Part shown: positions 10,906 through 21,417 of the stretch, one piece after another
How positions within the stretch are numbered: the first letter of the stretch is position 1
How the letters are laid out: every line of letters starts with the position of its first letter
Assembly (NCBI GenBank): GCA_958450325.1
Contig: OY288243.1
Span: forward strand, 34,834,678 to 34,898,677
Direction: 5' to 3'
From: Agrostemma githago
Lineage: Eukaryota > Streptophyta > Magnoliopsida > Caryophyllales > Caryophyllaceae
DNA length: 64,000 nucleotides
Notes under the pieces: generated by a model
Database searches by the model: none
What the model saw: the letters and a program-made list of their open reading frames with translations, nothing else
Told to the model about the DNA's origin: nothing
Made by a program: the position numbers and the translations under genes

Positions 10906-12297
10906 AAATTGATAGAAAAACTACCAAAAACACGTAAAACGCACAAGAGGGACGCTAATGCGAGAAATACTCAAAATATGGCGAGAAATACTCTAAACTC
11001 GCAAAACGAGGGAAAAACAGGTCTAAATGGAAGGAAAAACGGTCTAAATTTAGCACACAACACTCACATTGCAAGTTTCTTCCCTTACCCCGTCTACCTT
11101 TCCTCGAGGCCGAGTCAACCTTTTACAAGGCATAGCCCTGTAGCCAAAGGTTTGTGATCCTTACGTCCAAGGGTCACTCGTCCGACACTCGAGTCTTAAC
11201 AAAACCTTTGATCCCACTCGGGGACTACCCTTCAGCAGAGCGATCAATCACCGTTGTTCTAAGGGTCATGTCCTACATGTGTTGTCTCACGTGGTGCCAC
11301 GTTCGAGTCACTTAGATGCTGCACCATCTGAGTCCTATCAGAGTCCTCAGTCTCACACGGGGGCTACCCTTCAGAAGAACGATCAATCACGGTTGCTCTA
11401 AGGGTCACGTCCTACATGTGTTGTCTCACGTGGTACCACGTTCGAGTCACTTAGATGCTGCACCATCTGAGTCCTATCAAAGTCCTCAGTCTCACTCGGG
11501 GACTACCCTTCAGTAGAGCGATCAATCACGGTTGCTTTAAGGGTCATGTCCTACATGTGTTATCTCACGTGTGCCACTTTCGAGTCACTTAGATGCCACA
11601 CAATCTAAGTCCTATCATAGTCTTTATTCTCACTCGGGGCCTATCCTCCACCCAAGTAGTCAACCACGGTCATCCTAGGGGTACCCTATGTTCATTCTAC
11701 ATCGGCGTCCTTATTATGCTTTCTTCGAGTCAAACATATGCTACGAACACTCGAGTCTCCTAAAGGTTTAGGTCGCCATGGTTAGTCCGAGCACGCGACG
11801 CGGTAAAAAACGGTCGCCCCATTTTTGGACTCACCCTCATGCAATTCAAGTCTTATGGTCGAGTCCAAGCCAGGGTCGTCACCTTGTCTAGGTTGACATT
11901 TGAGTATCCCGGTCCAAGAATCTTAGTCATTCTCATCGCGTCGGGCCGTGTCTAGTTTGACTCCCTCTCCTGCATTTGCGCAAAGTTGAGTTTAGGCGAG
12001 TCGTGGCACCTATCGTTCTCTCCAATCAAGGACCTTACCAAAAAAGAAATAACCAACTGAGAATCCAAAAGTCCGGATTTGATTCGAGTCTAAGTATGAG
12101 TCCGAGTCTAGGATACCCTACATCTCATTTCCAAATCAAAGTCAAAGTCAGTTGTATTTTGTCCTCTTCTCTAATTCAACAAAGACAACTTTTTTTATCT
12201 CTCACATATGCTTATCTAATGTGTTTCCGAGAACACGATGAACACCATCTACACTGTGAGCACACGCACGTGACTATTATAGGCTCATCTATAATGA
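10906..12297 (+). mobile_element. Internal fragment of an older Tat-like LTR element (left piece)
   Basis: This stretch is bounded on the left by the Athila LTR and on the right by the AATGA duplication of the element at 12298. Sequence flow resumes at 21180, where the same non-coding style leads to a polypurine tract and LTR at 23873. I see no conserved protein domain here, only a tandem array and many 'gagtc' words. Assignment to the element rests on the nesting logic. Confidence 0.6.
11215..11650. repeat. Tandem repeat, about 139 bp, three copies and a partial fourth
   Basis: The phrase CACTCGGGGACTACCCTTCAG or a close variant recurs at 11215, 11354, 11493 and 11631, giving spacings of 139, 139 and 138 bp. 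Each unit also holds ATCAATCACGGTTG, GTCCTACATGTGTT and CGAGTCACTTAGATGC. The last unit is the most diverged. Such arrays are common in the 3' untranslated part of Tat-lineage elements. Confidence 0.9.
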
Positions 12298-13793
12298 TGA
12301 TAAGCTAGTCGTATACCTATCAAAGATAACCAACTTAGGTCTAACTAAAAATATAGCTAGGGAAGTCAGGTCGAATCCACAAGGAGACAAATAAATTCTA
12401 CTTGCAATTGAAGTCTATCTAAGTAACCAAATTGGGGGTTTTGTTTGTTTGTTTTAACTAATATAAAAGTAATGAAGGAAAGAAAATTAAAGGAGAAGAA
12501 ATAACTAAAATAAATAGGATGAATAAAGATGAATAAATATAGAGAGAAAACTAGGATCGTCGGTTCACCATGAATTTCCTACGGTCACGGTCTAGGTCAC
12601 AGGTCTGTCGCAGATATTGGTCTAAGGGGTAGTGAAAAGGTCCTTCATTCCGGTCCGCTATTCACCCTAGAATGCTTCTAACGGCTTCCGATCTTATTAG
12701 GGCAAACTAATGTGTTGTAGCAGGTCTAACTCTTACCATGCTTCCGATCTTAGGTTCGAGTTCACCAATTCAATTAATCAATTACGTCGACTTAATCAAT
12801 TAATCTCAATTAAATGCTACAATTAACAACTCAGACGCAATATCGTAGACAGATCTATAAACTAATTAGAAATCATATTCAATTCATGGATCCCCTAAAT
12901 CCTAGCAAGGGAAATTAGCTACTCATGGAGAAACTTACAACAACAATAATAAAGATGATAAATAAATTAAGCATAGTGAATAGATCTAAAGAGAAATTAA
13001 GAATAAAAGAAATAATAAGATTAAGAGAGAAAGAATTAAGAACAAAGAGAATAAGAAGGAACAAAGAAAGAATTAGATTACCGAGTTTAATGGAAGACTA
13101 GAAAAGAATTCATAAATTTAGATCTAAAAGTTTAGGGTTGAGAGAAATTTAAAGAGAATAGTCTAAAGAAAAGTCTAAAGAGAATTAGAAGTATAAAAGA
13201 AGAGATTCAAGAATTCTAGTCTAATAGTTTCTTAAATACTAAGCTAAAACAAAAGCCCAAAAGTCTTGTTAACCCTAAAAATCAAATTAGAAAAGTCTCG
13301 GTCTTCGTCCAGTCTCGAGAATAGTCGGTCGAGAATTTTGAATAGTCGGTCGACTATTTGGATAGTCGGTCGACTATTAGGATAGTCGTTCGACTAACTG
13401 TGCTTTGTTTCCGTTCCTGCGCGCTCAACTTCAAACGCTTGCCATTTCTTCGTTACTTCTTCAAATCAGACGTGTAATATACCGTTGGAAAGCTAAGAGA
13501 AAGAGATTTCCAATGCAACTAGAATCAGCTCAATTGGAGTTGTAGAACTCAAGATATTCACGTTTTAAGTAGACCCGTTTGGAAACGATCATTCTCTTTT
13601 CTTATTTCGCAAAAGATTTCATCTTTAAGCATGATTTTTGCCTGGTTTATGCGTCCACGGGTTCAAACCTGCATAAGATGCAACATGACCACAAAGTATC
13701 AAATTCGGGGGAAAATAGTAGATAATGCTACTCGATATGCATGAAAATGCGTGCGTAAAAGACGTAATAATCATATATAAATCGCACGCATCA
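12298..13793 (-). mobile_element. 3' LTR of the non-autonomous element
   Basis: 1496 bp with TG...CA ends. Plus-strand start TGATAAGCTAGTCG and end CGCACGCATCA are the same as in the copy at 19688-21179. It contains a 4-bp stretch (near 12645) missing from the other copy, which explains the length difference. Confidence 0.95.
13321..13397. repeat. Four 20-bp palindromic units in the LTR
   Basis: ATAGTCGGTCGACTAT, a near-perfect palindrome, repeats with a 20-bp period at 13342 and 13362. Weaker units flank it at 13321 and 13382. The same array is in the other LTR at about 20707-20783, where the fourth unit ends CGACTAT instead of CGACTAA. Confidence 0.9.
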
Positions 13794-13807
13794 AACCTCC
13801 CCAAACC
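13794..13807 (-). promoter_or_regulatory. Polypurine tract before the 3' LTR
   Basis: On the minus strand GGTTTGGGGAGGTT directly precedes the LTR start TGATGCG. This is where plus-strand cDNA synthesis would be primed. Confidence 0.75.
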
Positions 13808-15300
13808 GAACCCTTGCTTGTCCTCAAGCAAGCACAAAACGATGAACTCAATCCTAATGGAATGTGCATAACTCATAGCGGAGTATGCTTCAAAGTTACT
13901 CAAACCAATGCGCAATGATTAAAATTAATGTAAACAACCACATACAACAAGCTTGACCAATGACAACAATACTGAACCTTCAACCTTGCAAGACTCGTCT
14001 ATGTCGGACTCTCACGGGTCGCTCATCACACAAAAGGGGTGATATTGTGAGTTTATGTAAAAATGGAAAGACAAAGCACTCACCTAAACTGCGACTTACA
14101 AGAACATGCATGCAATCTAACATGAAATTAATCTCTAATAACCGTACATACGCATTCTATCGGGAAAAGACACGTGCCAAGGACTTGCATATGGTATAAA
14201 GTGAGGCTAATCGGGTAAGAAGGGGCAAAACGATATGGATATGTGGAGTTAAAAGCCAAGCTAGTATTCCTTACACCCATCAATAATAAACATTCCGTTC
14301 TCACCAAACTCCAGTCGAAGAAATTAGGCATAGCAACAAACGTCTTATCAAAACCGCTTCCCACTAATAACTATGAAATTAGAGAGATCAATTCTTTTCT
14401 CATAGCAAAAACACATCCTTCTTCTAGTTTCACTTTATTTTTTTTTCTTTTTTTTCTTTTTTTTTTCATTCAAATTTTTCTTTCATTGAATTTTTTCTTT
14501 TTTCTCCTTTCATTTTTTTTCTCAATTCATTTTTTCCAATTCCCCTTTTTTTTCTTTTCCAATATCATGGTTCCAAAATTAACCCGAAAAAAAAAATTCC
14601 GTCTAAATCATCTACTAGCTTGACTAGGGTAGGCAATATATGGCATGTAGTTAATAAACGGGTCAAACAGGTCAATTTGGCTATGTGAGGCTCATGGAAA
14701 TTAATTAAAAGAAAGGATTTGCCTTTTTCGCACATGTCAAAACCACGAGTCAAATGCATACAGGTACCTAAGAGACGAATGTCATGCTTATGCAGTTTGA
14801 TGTTACATGTCTCATAAGGAGTACTACTCTCAACCTAAATGAAACTGATCATGGATGTCATCAGTTTAAGGCTCTAATTCCTTACAAATCTTAGTAGTTT
14901 GCCAACAATGAGTCAAGTTTATTCGTTCAGTAAAATAATCAATGACAAGAGAATGATGCATGTAATTATATACAAAAATGATAACGATGCAAGGCATAAG
15001 CAAGCAAATGAAGACATATAAGCAATACCATCATCATTATATAACCATTCCGACTCGACTATATGCAAAAACATATTTTTGATTTTTTTATGCATGCGAA
15101 AATGCAAGAAATATGCAGATGGATGAAAACAACAGATGCATACCCTCCCCAAACCAAACCACACAATGCCCTCATTGTGTACAACAAATAATAAGAGGCA
15201 TAAAAAAAATATGGGGAAAGATAGGAAAGACGATGAAAGTGCAAAAGAAAAAAAATGAGACTACTTACAAGATACATATAAAGGAAACTTCCCCAAACCG
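13808..15300 (-). other. 3' non-coding region of the non-autonomous element
   Basis: No convincing ORF. It contains a phrase about a 'cttgtcctcaagcaag' inverted repeat just inside the LTR, a long T-rich tract at 14425-14555 and a second CTCCCCAAACC purine tract near 15140 (on the minus strand). The same order of landmarks is found at 29564-31140, so this is a conserved family region. Confidence 0.7.
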
Positions 15301-15303
15301 CAT

Positions 15304-16886
15304 CTAAGCATCCTCTTCATAATCGGAATCGTCGCCGTTTCCGTCACCTCCGTCGTCCTTGTAGCTCACAAAAGCGGTACCTACACACAAAAAACAACAA
15401 AAAAAAACACACACACAAGACAAGAAAAGAAAATAATATAGAACACATCTTAGCAACCTATGTGAATCGCCTAAAAAATAGGTCAAGGATCGCATTAGCT
15501 TGTCAAACAAGCTAGACCAATCAACAGCAAAGTGGTCATAGGGAATCAACATTAACAAGCATGACCAATAATAAGCATGATAAGTAAGAAGAGTAGTGAA
15601 CAATTTATGAGAAAAGACATACAAAGCAAATATCTCAAAATTATCCCAAGTCTTATCATTTGACTCAAATTGCACAACAGGAGAGTCAAATAACTCAAAA
15701 CTACTCAAAGCATCAAAATTATACTCTTCAACTCCCTCGAAGGAGTTATTATTATCACCATCTTTAATGCTCTCAAGAAGACGACCATCAAACGATGAAC
15801 CAAGAGCCAAAACAATTTCTTCTAAAAGAATCTCACAATCCTCATCCATAATCATAGGCTCAAGCGCAGGTGTAAGGGAATCGAGATCAATATAATCAAT
15901 GGGTGAAGAAGATTCCTCTTCAAAACAATGGGAAAAGTCAAATTTCTCTAAAATAGGTTTTTCAAAGAAATCAGATTCGCAATCCCAAGTGTCCTCAATG
16001 CTAAAACTCTCTTCACTCAAAGTATCATTCAAAAGTGCATTCTCTTCCCGACTCTCGTCCGTTTGATCTTTTCTCTCACGCTCACGGGTTTTCCTATTGT
16101 TCAACCCTCTTTCCAAAATCTCAAAATTGACATCAAATGACACACTCTCAAATTCACATGAACCAAAATCCTCAATGTTATCCTCAGAAAAAACATCAGT
16201 CAAAGCATCCAAACACGCGTTTTCCTCAAATATAAAACTTTCCATCTCACAATCATTGTTTCCACAACAATATTCACAAAATGAGAAGAATATTTGATTA
16301 AAGGGTGTGAAAGTTGCTCCGAAAGAGAATAAGATGGTTCGCAAGTATCTAAGGAATGCAAGTCATCATCCTCCATCAAGTTAGAAATCATAGGGGTTTT
16401 GGGAACAATTTGGGATTGAACACTATACACATCATCAACATCTTCCTCAAATTGGCATATGTCCTGTCTAATAGATGCAATAGATTCAGTCATAACATAG
16501 TCAGTGGAATGCGAGAAATTAACTCTAGTATCTAACTTACATGGAGTATCATGCTCGTTTTCCTTTAAAGTTACCATATCTATAAGTTGTTGCATCATCG
16601 CCTTAAGCTCCGATATCTCAGCTTTCCTCTTTATCTCAGACTCCAAACTGTTTCAGATTAAATATTTGAGTAGCGCCCATTGTTTCACATAAGACATGTA
16701 TTTAAACATGCCTTCACAGTTTCCCTCAATATAAGCCCGTGTCGCGTCATCGACACCATCATAAATCATATGACTCACCTCCCACACACTCACATGATAA
16801 CCATTTTGAGTAATAAAAGAGTCAAGTCTATCAAAATAAATATGCAGTGGCTCATGTTCAAACTGAGGGAAGTAGAAGATAGTCAT
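15304..16886 (-). pseudogene. Second gag-like ORF with coiled coil and acidic tail, broken twice
   Basis: Three minus-strand frames form one chain. The first (16886-16653) reads like the N-terminal part of Athila/Tat gag (YFDRLDSFITQNGYHVS, then YDGVDDATRAYIEGNCEG). It ends at a TGA and continues in frame into a heptad-like segment (SEIKRKAEISELKAMMQQL, 16646-16590) and an acidic region. A frameshift around 16290-16260 leads to the frame ending at 15304 (346 codons), rich in Asp, Glu, Ser and Phe, with the tail DDGGDGNGDDSDYEED. Its last part may be an intron (GT near 15478, pyrimidine-rich run and TGTGTAG near 15380). No protease or polymerase follows. The function is unknown; gag ancestry of the N-terminus is moderately supported. 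Confidence 0.6.
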
Positions 16887-16917
16887 AATGGTGGAAAAAA
16901 ATTGAGAATAAAAATAT

Positions 16918-17026
16918 AAATATAAATAATAAATAAATAAGAAAAATAAAACTAAATAATAATAATAATAAATAAATAAATAAAACTAAATAATAATAAT
17001 AATAAATAAATAAATAAATAAATAAA
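16918..17026. repeat. A/T simple repeats (AATA/TAAA)
   Basis: Runs of AATA, ATAA and AAT units lie in the leader between the second PBS and the second ORF. The MULE inserted at the edge of this tract. Confidence 0.9.
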
Positions 17027-17035
17027 ATAAAAATA

Positions 17036-18589
17036 GGGTTTTTCTATGGGGTACCCCTCAACTATCGACTTTTCCAAGTTGTACCCCCGCCTTTTTCGAA
17101 TTACAAGATGTACCCCTAAACTAGAGCAGGCAGTTAGTCGGGCCGGGCCGGGCTTCGTGCCGTGCCCGGCGGGCTTCGTGCCTGGGTGGGCCGGCCCGGT
17201 CGTGCCTAGACCCGGGCTCGTGCCGTGCCCGGCACGGAGCTCCGGCCAACCTTGCCGCCGAGGCACGGCCCAAGGCACGGGCCCGGTCGTGCCGTGCTCG
17301 GGCCGGGTCTCGTGCCCGGTCGTGCCAAACCCGTCGTGCTAGTTTCGTGCTCGTGCCCGTGCTTCGATTTTCGTGCCGGTTTTCGGGTCGTGCCTCGATC
17401 TATTTCATATTTAATACTAATTGTATTAAAATTACAATATTTATAACTAATACTATTAGTTTTATAACTAATATTTTTTTAGATTAGTAATTTTTATAGC
17501 TAATATTTTTTTTTATATATATAGGTTTTATTATAAGATTAGTAATAATTTGTAATAAGTTATATTATACGAGTATTTTATATATATTAGAATTTAGAAA
17601 TGTAGAATGTTGAGATTTAAGAAGATTAGTAAGAATGATTAGTAATTTAGTAGATTAGAAGAAGAGTAGAATGGTTTGTGTGAATTGAAGATGGATGAAT
17701 ATGTGTATTTATAAGAAAAAAATGGAAAAAAAAAAAGAAGAGGAAGAGACGTTGGAGCAGCATGCAGCAGCATAACACAACACAGCAGACAGCAGTGCAG
17801 GTATCGTGCCTGGCCGGGCCGGACCGTGCCTCGGGCCCGCCGTGCTCGGGCCGGTCGTGCCTGGTCGGGCCAGCCCGCGTGCCTGTCAGCGGGCCTGCAG
17901 TGGGCCGGACCGTGCCGGGCCCATCGTGCCCGTGCCTGGCACGGGCTTTTCGCCCACTTCGTCGCCGCGGCCCGACCCGAGGCCCGACGGGCCGTGCCCG
18001 TGCCAGGCCCGATTTCGCACTCGTGCCGGGCCGTTCGTGCCAAATTTCGTGCCGGACCGGGCCGGCGGCGGCGGCCCGGCCCGAACTGCCACCTCTACCC
18101 TAAACTTTGTAAATTAGTCTATATTGTAACCAAAGTTATAATTTTCCAACGGAAATTTCTCAATTGATGATATAAATAGTGATTATTCCCTATTTTACTT
18201 TCATCAACCATGATATATTTCTTCAATTTGCATCCTTTACTCGAAAAAATCCATTTCACCACACTACGACATGGGGGTGACGGAGGGATTGAGGTTGACG
18301 GATTTAAAAGAGTGAGGGAGATAGGTCGATGTCGACCGACAACATAGTACGTTTTGATGGGCATTTGGTGGCTTGGTGAATGGTAAAGAAAAAGAGATGG
18401 TTTGTAGCATCAAATTGGATTGATTAATATGTTAATTATTCATTTTTAAAAAATAATTGAAATACACTTATCACTTTGGTTATGATATGGACTGATAAGT
18501 AAAGTTCAGGGGTACACCATGTAATACGAAAAAGGCGGGGGTACCACTCGGAAAAGCCAATAGTTGAGGGGTATCCCATAGAAAACCCC
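17036..18589. mobile_element. Non-autonomous Mutator-like element (MULE) containing an hAT element
   Basis: About 87-bp terminal inverted repeats (17036-17122 and 18503-18589) share TTTTCTATGGG, TACCCCTCAACTAT, GTACCCCCGCCTTTTTCG and TGTACCCCT, with roughly a dozen mismatches. The flanking duplication ATAAAAATA is a perfect 9 bp (17027-17035 and 18590-18598), the Mutator hallmark. Removing the nested hAT element leaves about 570 bp, so this is a MITE-sized MULE with no transposase. ORFs called across it are chance frames. Confidence 0.93.
17122..18097. mobile_element. hAT element filled with CGTGCC/GGGCC repeats
   Basis: The ends read TAGAGCAGGCAGTT and, from the right, TAGAGGTGGCAGTT. An exact 8-bp duplication CCCTAAAC (17114-17121 and 18098-18105) marks an hAT insertion inside the left inverted repeat of the MULE. 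About 300 bp at each end consist almost wholly of diverged CGTGCC, GGGCC and GGCACGG words; the centre (17400-17760) is AT-rich. No transposase is present. The high-GC ends yield many Pro/Arg/Gly-rich frames on all strands that are not genes. Confidence 0.92.
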
Positions 18590-18607
18590 ATAAAAATAAT
18601 AATCGTC

Positions 18608-19582
18608 TCAAGAAACTGGAGTTCCCTGAGATAAAAGACAAACTAAAATTAACAAGCAGAAAAACACCGTCTCCCCGGCAACGGCGCCAAAATTTGATAA
18701 GCTAGTCGTATACCTATCAAAGATAACCAACTTCGTCATTTTACTTAAAAAACACATCAACGCCCTAAGTAGCATGTCATATTCCTGCGCATGTGAAATA
18801 TGAAAGCAAATATAAGCACATGATAAGATATAAGTATCAAATGTCAAATGTATGGAATGAAACATCTTATCACGGGGCAAAGGACCAATTTCCACATGAA
18901 GTACCACACTAATCCCCTGGTCCGCAAGACATGGAGCACCAAAGTTAAAATCAAAAAACAAAGCGTTAGTGGTTGTAGGAAAATGGTCAAAAATTGGCAG
19001 CAGTGGGGCCGATAAGCATAAAGGTGGAAAAAGGAGTGGAACAAGGGGAACTAAGCCCAAAACCTTAGAAGGAGAGAGGATAACGGGCAAAGTAACCAAT
19101 AATGGTTCATCTACAATGTCGTGCTCATACTCGTCCCATCCAACCTCGATTTTTGAATCAAAAGCTTCTTTATGAACCTCATCACACAGATTCTTACAAA
19201 ATGGAACCAAGGCACTCGTGTCATAACTTTCGTCACAACCTATCTCATTGTAAAAACAAGGTCCCTTAAACATAACCGCATTACTAGTCTCACCAACAGG
19301 CTCATCATTAGTCAAATAAAGTGAAAAACTGGGCTTCACACTTTCTTCAGCTAACCAGTCAAAGTACTCTATCACCTCTTCATAGGACTTGCTTTCAAAA
19401 TCCTTACAAGTGGAAAATATATAGGCTTTTGTAGAGTCTGTCATACCTTTAATGACTGTAAGAACAAGTGTTTCATTAGTGAAACGAGCGGATTTGAGAG
19501 AACTAAGCCAATCGCAAAACCTCTCCATATAAGCTCCAAAAATCTCATCGGATTCCTGTGGAAAATCTATAATAATCCTCAT
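18608..19582 (-). CDS. First gag-like ORF of the non-autonomous element
   Basis: This uninterrupted 324-codon frame starts about 85 bp inside the first primer-binding site. Its N-terminus (ESDEIFGAYMERFCDWLSS, then VIKGMTDSTKAYIFSTCKD) resembles plant Ty3 gag, and is also alike in layout to the N-terminus of the ORF at 16886. After residue 130 it becomes acidic, then hydrophobic and Pro/Leu-rich (about 180-210), with no zinc knuckle. The last ~40 residues are translated from the LTR edge and second PBS at 18733-18672, so the present C-terminus is a junction product. It could supply a capsid-like protein in trans, but this is inference. Confidence 0.6.
   Translation of the reverse strand: MRIIIDFPQESDEIFGAYMERFCDWLSSLKSARFTNETLVLTVIKGMTDSTKAYIFSTCKDFESKSYEEVIEYFDWLAEESVKPSFSLYLTNDEPVGETSNAVMFKGPCFYNEIGCDESYDTSALVPFCKNLCDEVHKEAFDSKIEVGWDEYEHDIVDEPLLVTLPVILSPSKVLGLVPLVPLLFPPLCLSAPLLPIFDHFPTTTNALFFDFNFGAPCLADQGISVVLHVEIGPLPRDKMFHSIHLTFDTYILSCAYICFHISHAQEYDMLLRALMCFLSKMTKLVIFDRYTTSLSNFGAVAGETVFFCLLILVCLLSQGTPVS
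18672..18733 (-). repeat. Second primer-binding site with a 39-bp LTR edge, internal
   Basis: The plus strand at 18695-18733 equals the first 39 bases of the LTR. It is preceded by the 18-base tRNA-Asp-type PBS (18672-18689) with the same AAT spacing as at the true LTR. Leader sequence around GTCTCAAG(A/G)AACTGGAGTTCC also matches at 18605 and 19600. It is thus a second copy of the LTR/PBS/leader junction inside the element. Confidence 0.92.
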
Positions 19583-19664
19583 GGAAACAGTGAGAACAGT
19601 CTCAAGGAACTGGAGTTCCCTAAGACAAAAGATAAACTAAAATAACAAGGAGAAATACACCGTC

Positions 19665-19682
19665 TCCCCGGCAACGGCGCCA
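19665..19682 (-). promoter_or_regulatory. Primer-binding site, tRNA-Asp type (functional position)
   Basis: TGGCGCCGTTGCCGGGGA on the minus strand, five bases from the 5' LTR end at 19688. It is identical to the Athila PBS at 9309-9326. Confidence 0.9.
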
Positions 19683-19687
19683 AAATT

Positions 19688-21179
19688 TGATAAGCTAGTC
19701 GTATACCTATCAAAGATAACCAACTTAGGTCTAACTAAAAATATAGCTAGGGAAGTCAGGTCGAATCCACAAGGAGACAAATAAATTCTACTTGCAATTG
19801 AAGTCTATCTAAGTAACCAAATTGGGGGTTTTGTTTGTTTGTTTTAACTAATATAAAAGTAATGAAGGAAAGAAAATTAAAGGAGAAGAAATAACTAAAA
19901 TAAATAGGATGAATAAAGATGAATAAATATAGAGAGAAAACTAGGATCGTCGGTTCACCATGAATTTCCTACGGTCACGGTCTAGGTCACAGGTCTGTCG
20001 CAGATATTGGTCTAAGGGGTAGTGAAAAGGTCCTTCCGGTCCGCTATTCACCCTAGAATGCTTCTAACGGCTTCCGATCTTATTAGGGCAAACTAATGTG
20101 TTGTAGCAGGTCTAACTCTTACCATGCTTCCGATCTTAGGTTCGAGTTCACCAATTCAATTAATCAATTACGTCGACTTAATCAATTAATCTCAATTAAA
20201 TGCTACAATTAACAACTCAGACGCAATATCGTAGACAAATCTATAAACTAATTAGAAATCATATTCAATTCATGGATCTCCTAAATCCTAGCAAGGGAAA
20301 TTAGCTACTCATGGAGAAACTTACAACAACAATAATAAAGATGATAAATAAATTAAGCATAGTGAATAGATCTAAAGAGAAATTAAGAATAAAAGAAATA
20401 ATAAGATTAAGAGAAAAAGAATTAAGAACAAAGAGAATAAGAAGGAACAAAGAAAGAATTAGATTACCGAGTTTAATGGAAGACTAGAAAAGAATTCATA
20501 AATTTAGATCTAAAAGTTTAGGGTTGAGAGAAATTTAAAGAGAATAGTCTAAAGAAAAGTCTAAAGAGAATTAGAAGTATAAAAGAAGAGATTCAAGAAT
20601 TCTAGTCTAATAGTTTCTTAAATACTAAGCTAAAACAAAAGCCCAAAAGTCTTGTTAACCCTAAAAATCAAATTAGAAAAGTCTCGGTCTTCATCCAGTC
20701 TCGAGAATAGTCGGTCGAGAATTTTGAATAGTCGGTCGACTATTTGGATAGTCGGTCGACTATTAGGATAGTCGTTCGACTATCTGTGCTTTGTTTCCGT
20801 TCCTGCGCGCTCAACTTCAAACGCTTGCCATTTCTTCGTTACTTCTTCAAATCAGACGTGTAATATACCGTTGGAAAGCTAAGAGAAAGAGATTTCCAAT
20901 GCAACTGGAATCAGCTCAATTGGAGTTGTAGAACTCAAGATATTCACGTTTTAAGTAGACCCGTTTGGAAACGATCATTCTCTTTTCTTATTTCGCAAAA
21001 GATTTCATCTTTAAGCATGATTTTTGCCTGGTTTATGCGTCCACGGGTTCAAACCTGCATAAGATGCAACATGACCACAAAGTATCAAATTCGGGGGAAA
21101 ATAGTAGATAATGCTACTCGATATGCATGAAAATGCGTGCGTAAAAGACGTAATAATCATATATAAATCGCACGCATCA
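19688..21179 (-). mobile_element. 5' LTR of the non-autonomous element
   Basis: 1492 bp, near-identical to 12298-13793. It is followed on the right by AATGA, the second copy of the target-site duplication. Confidence 0.95.
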
Positions 21180-21417
21180 AATGACTGCAGGAAACCAAGC
21201 CCGTGTTTCTTCTTTACCTATTCCATATCTGGTATAGAAAGCCACATAACTACCCTTAGCATGAGCGATATCAAATCCTATGACAAACTTAGGTAGTCTC
21301 TAGTTTGGGTTCAAGACGGGAGGAAAGCCCATTTCCCTCAATAAACACCCCTCCAATAAGACTGACCAATCTTTTCCTTAGGCGTTAGTCTGACCAAAAG
21401 GAAAAGAAGCATCGTAA

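Larger units (their letters stand above)
12298..21179 (-). mobile_element. Young non-autonomous LTR retrotransposon with two gag-like ORFs and two PBS
   Basis: Two nearly identical LTRs (12298-13793 and 19688-21179) flank the element, and the 5-bp duplication AATGA is perfect (12293-12297 and 21180-21184). The primer-binding site lies inside the right LTR and a polypurine tract inside the left LTR, so the element reads on the minus strand. There is no protease, RT or integrase; the interior has two gag-like ORFs and long non-coding DNA. It must be moved by proteins of another element. By eye the LTRs differ by about six substitutions and one 4-bp indel, which implies a recent insertion. The interior was later hit by a MULE. 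Confidence 0.93.

Noticed and set aside
13321..13397. CRISPR-like regular repeat with 20-bp period
   Set aside because: The units are palindromes without unique spacers and lie in an LTR of a plant element; only four units.
17114..17121. CCCTAAAC resembling plant telomere repeat, also at 18098
   Set aside because: A single unit on each side, fully explained as the 8-bp duplication of an hAT insertion.
17046..18103. Several overlapping ORFs of 100-134 codons on both strands
   Set aside because: They are caused by the GC-rich repeated words of the hAT element arms, have Pro/Arg/Gly-biased sequences in all frames and no domain.
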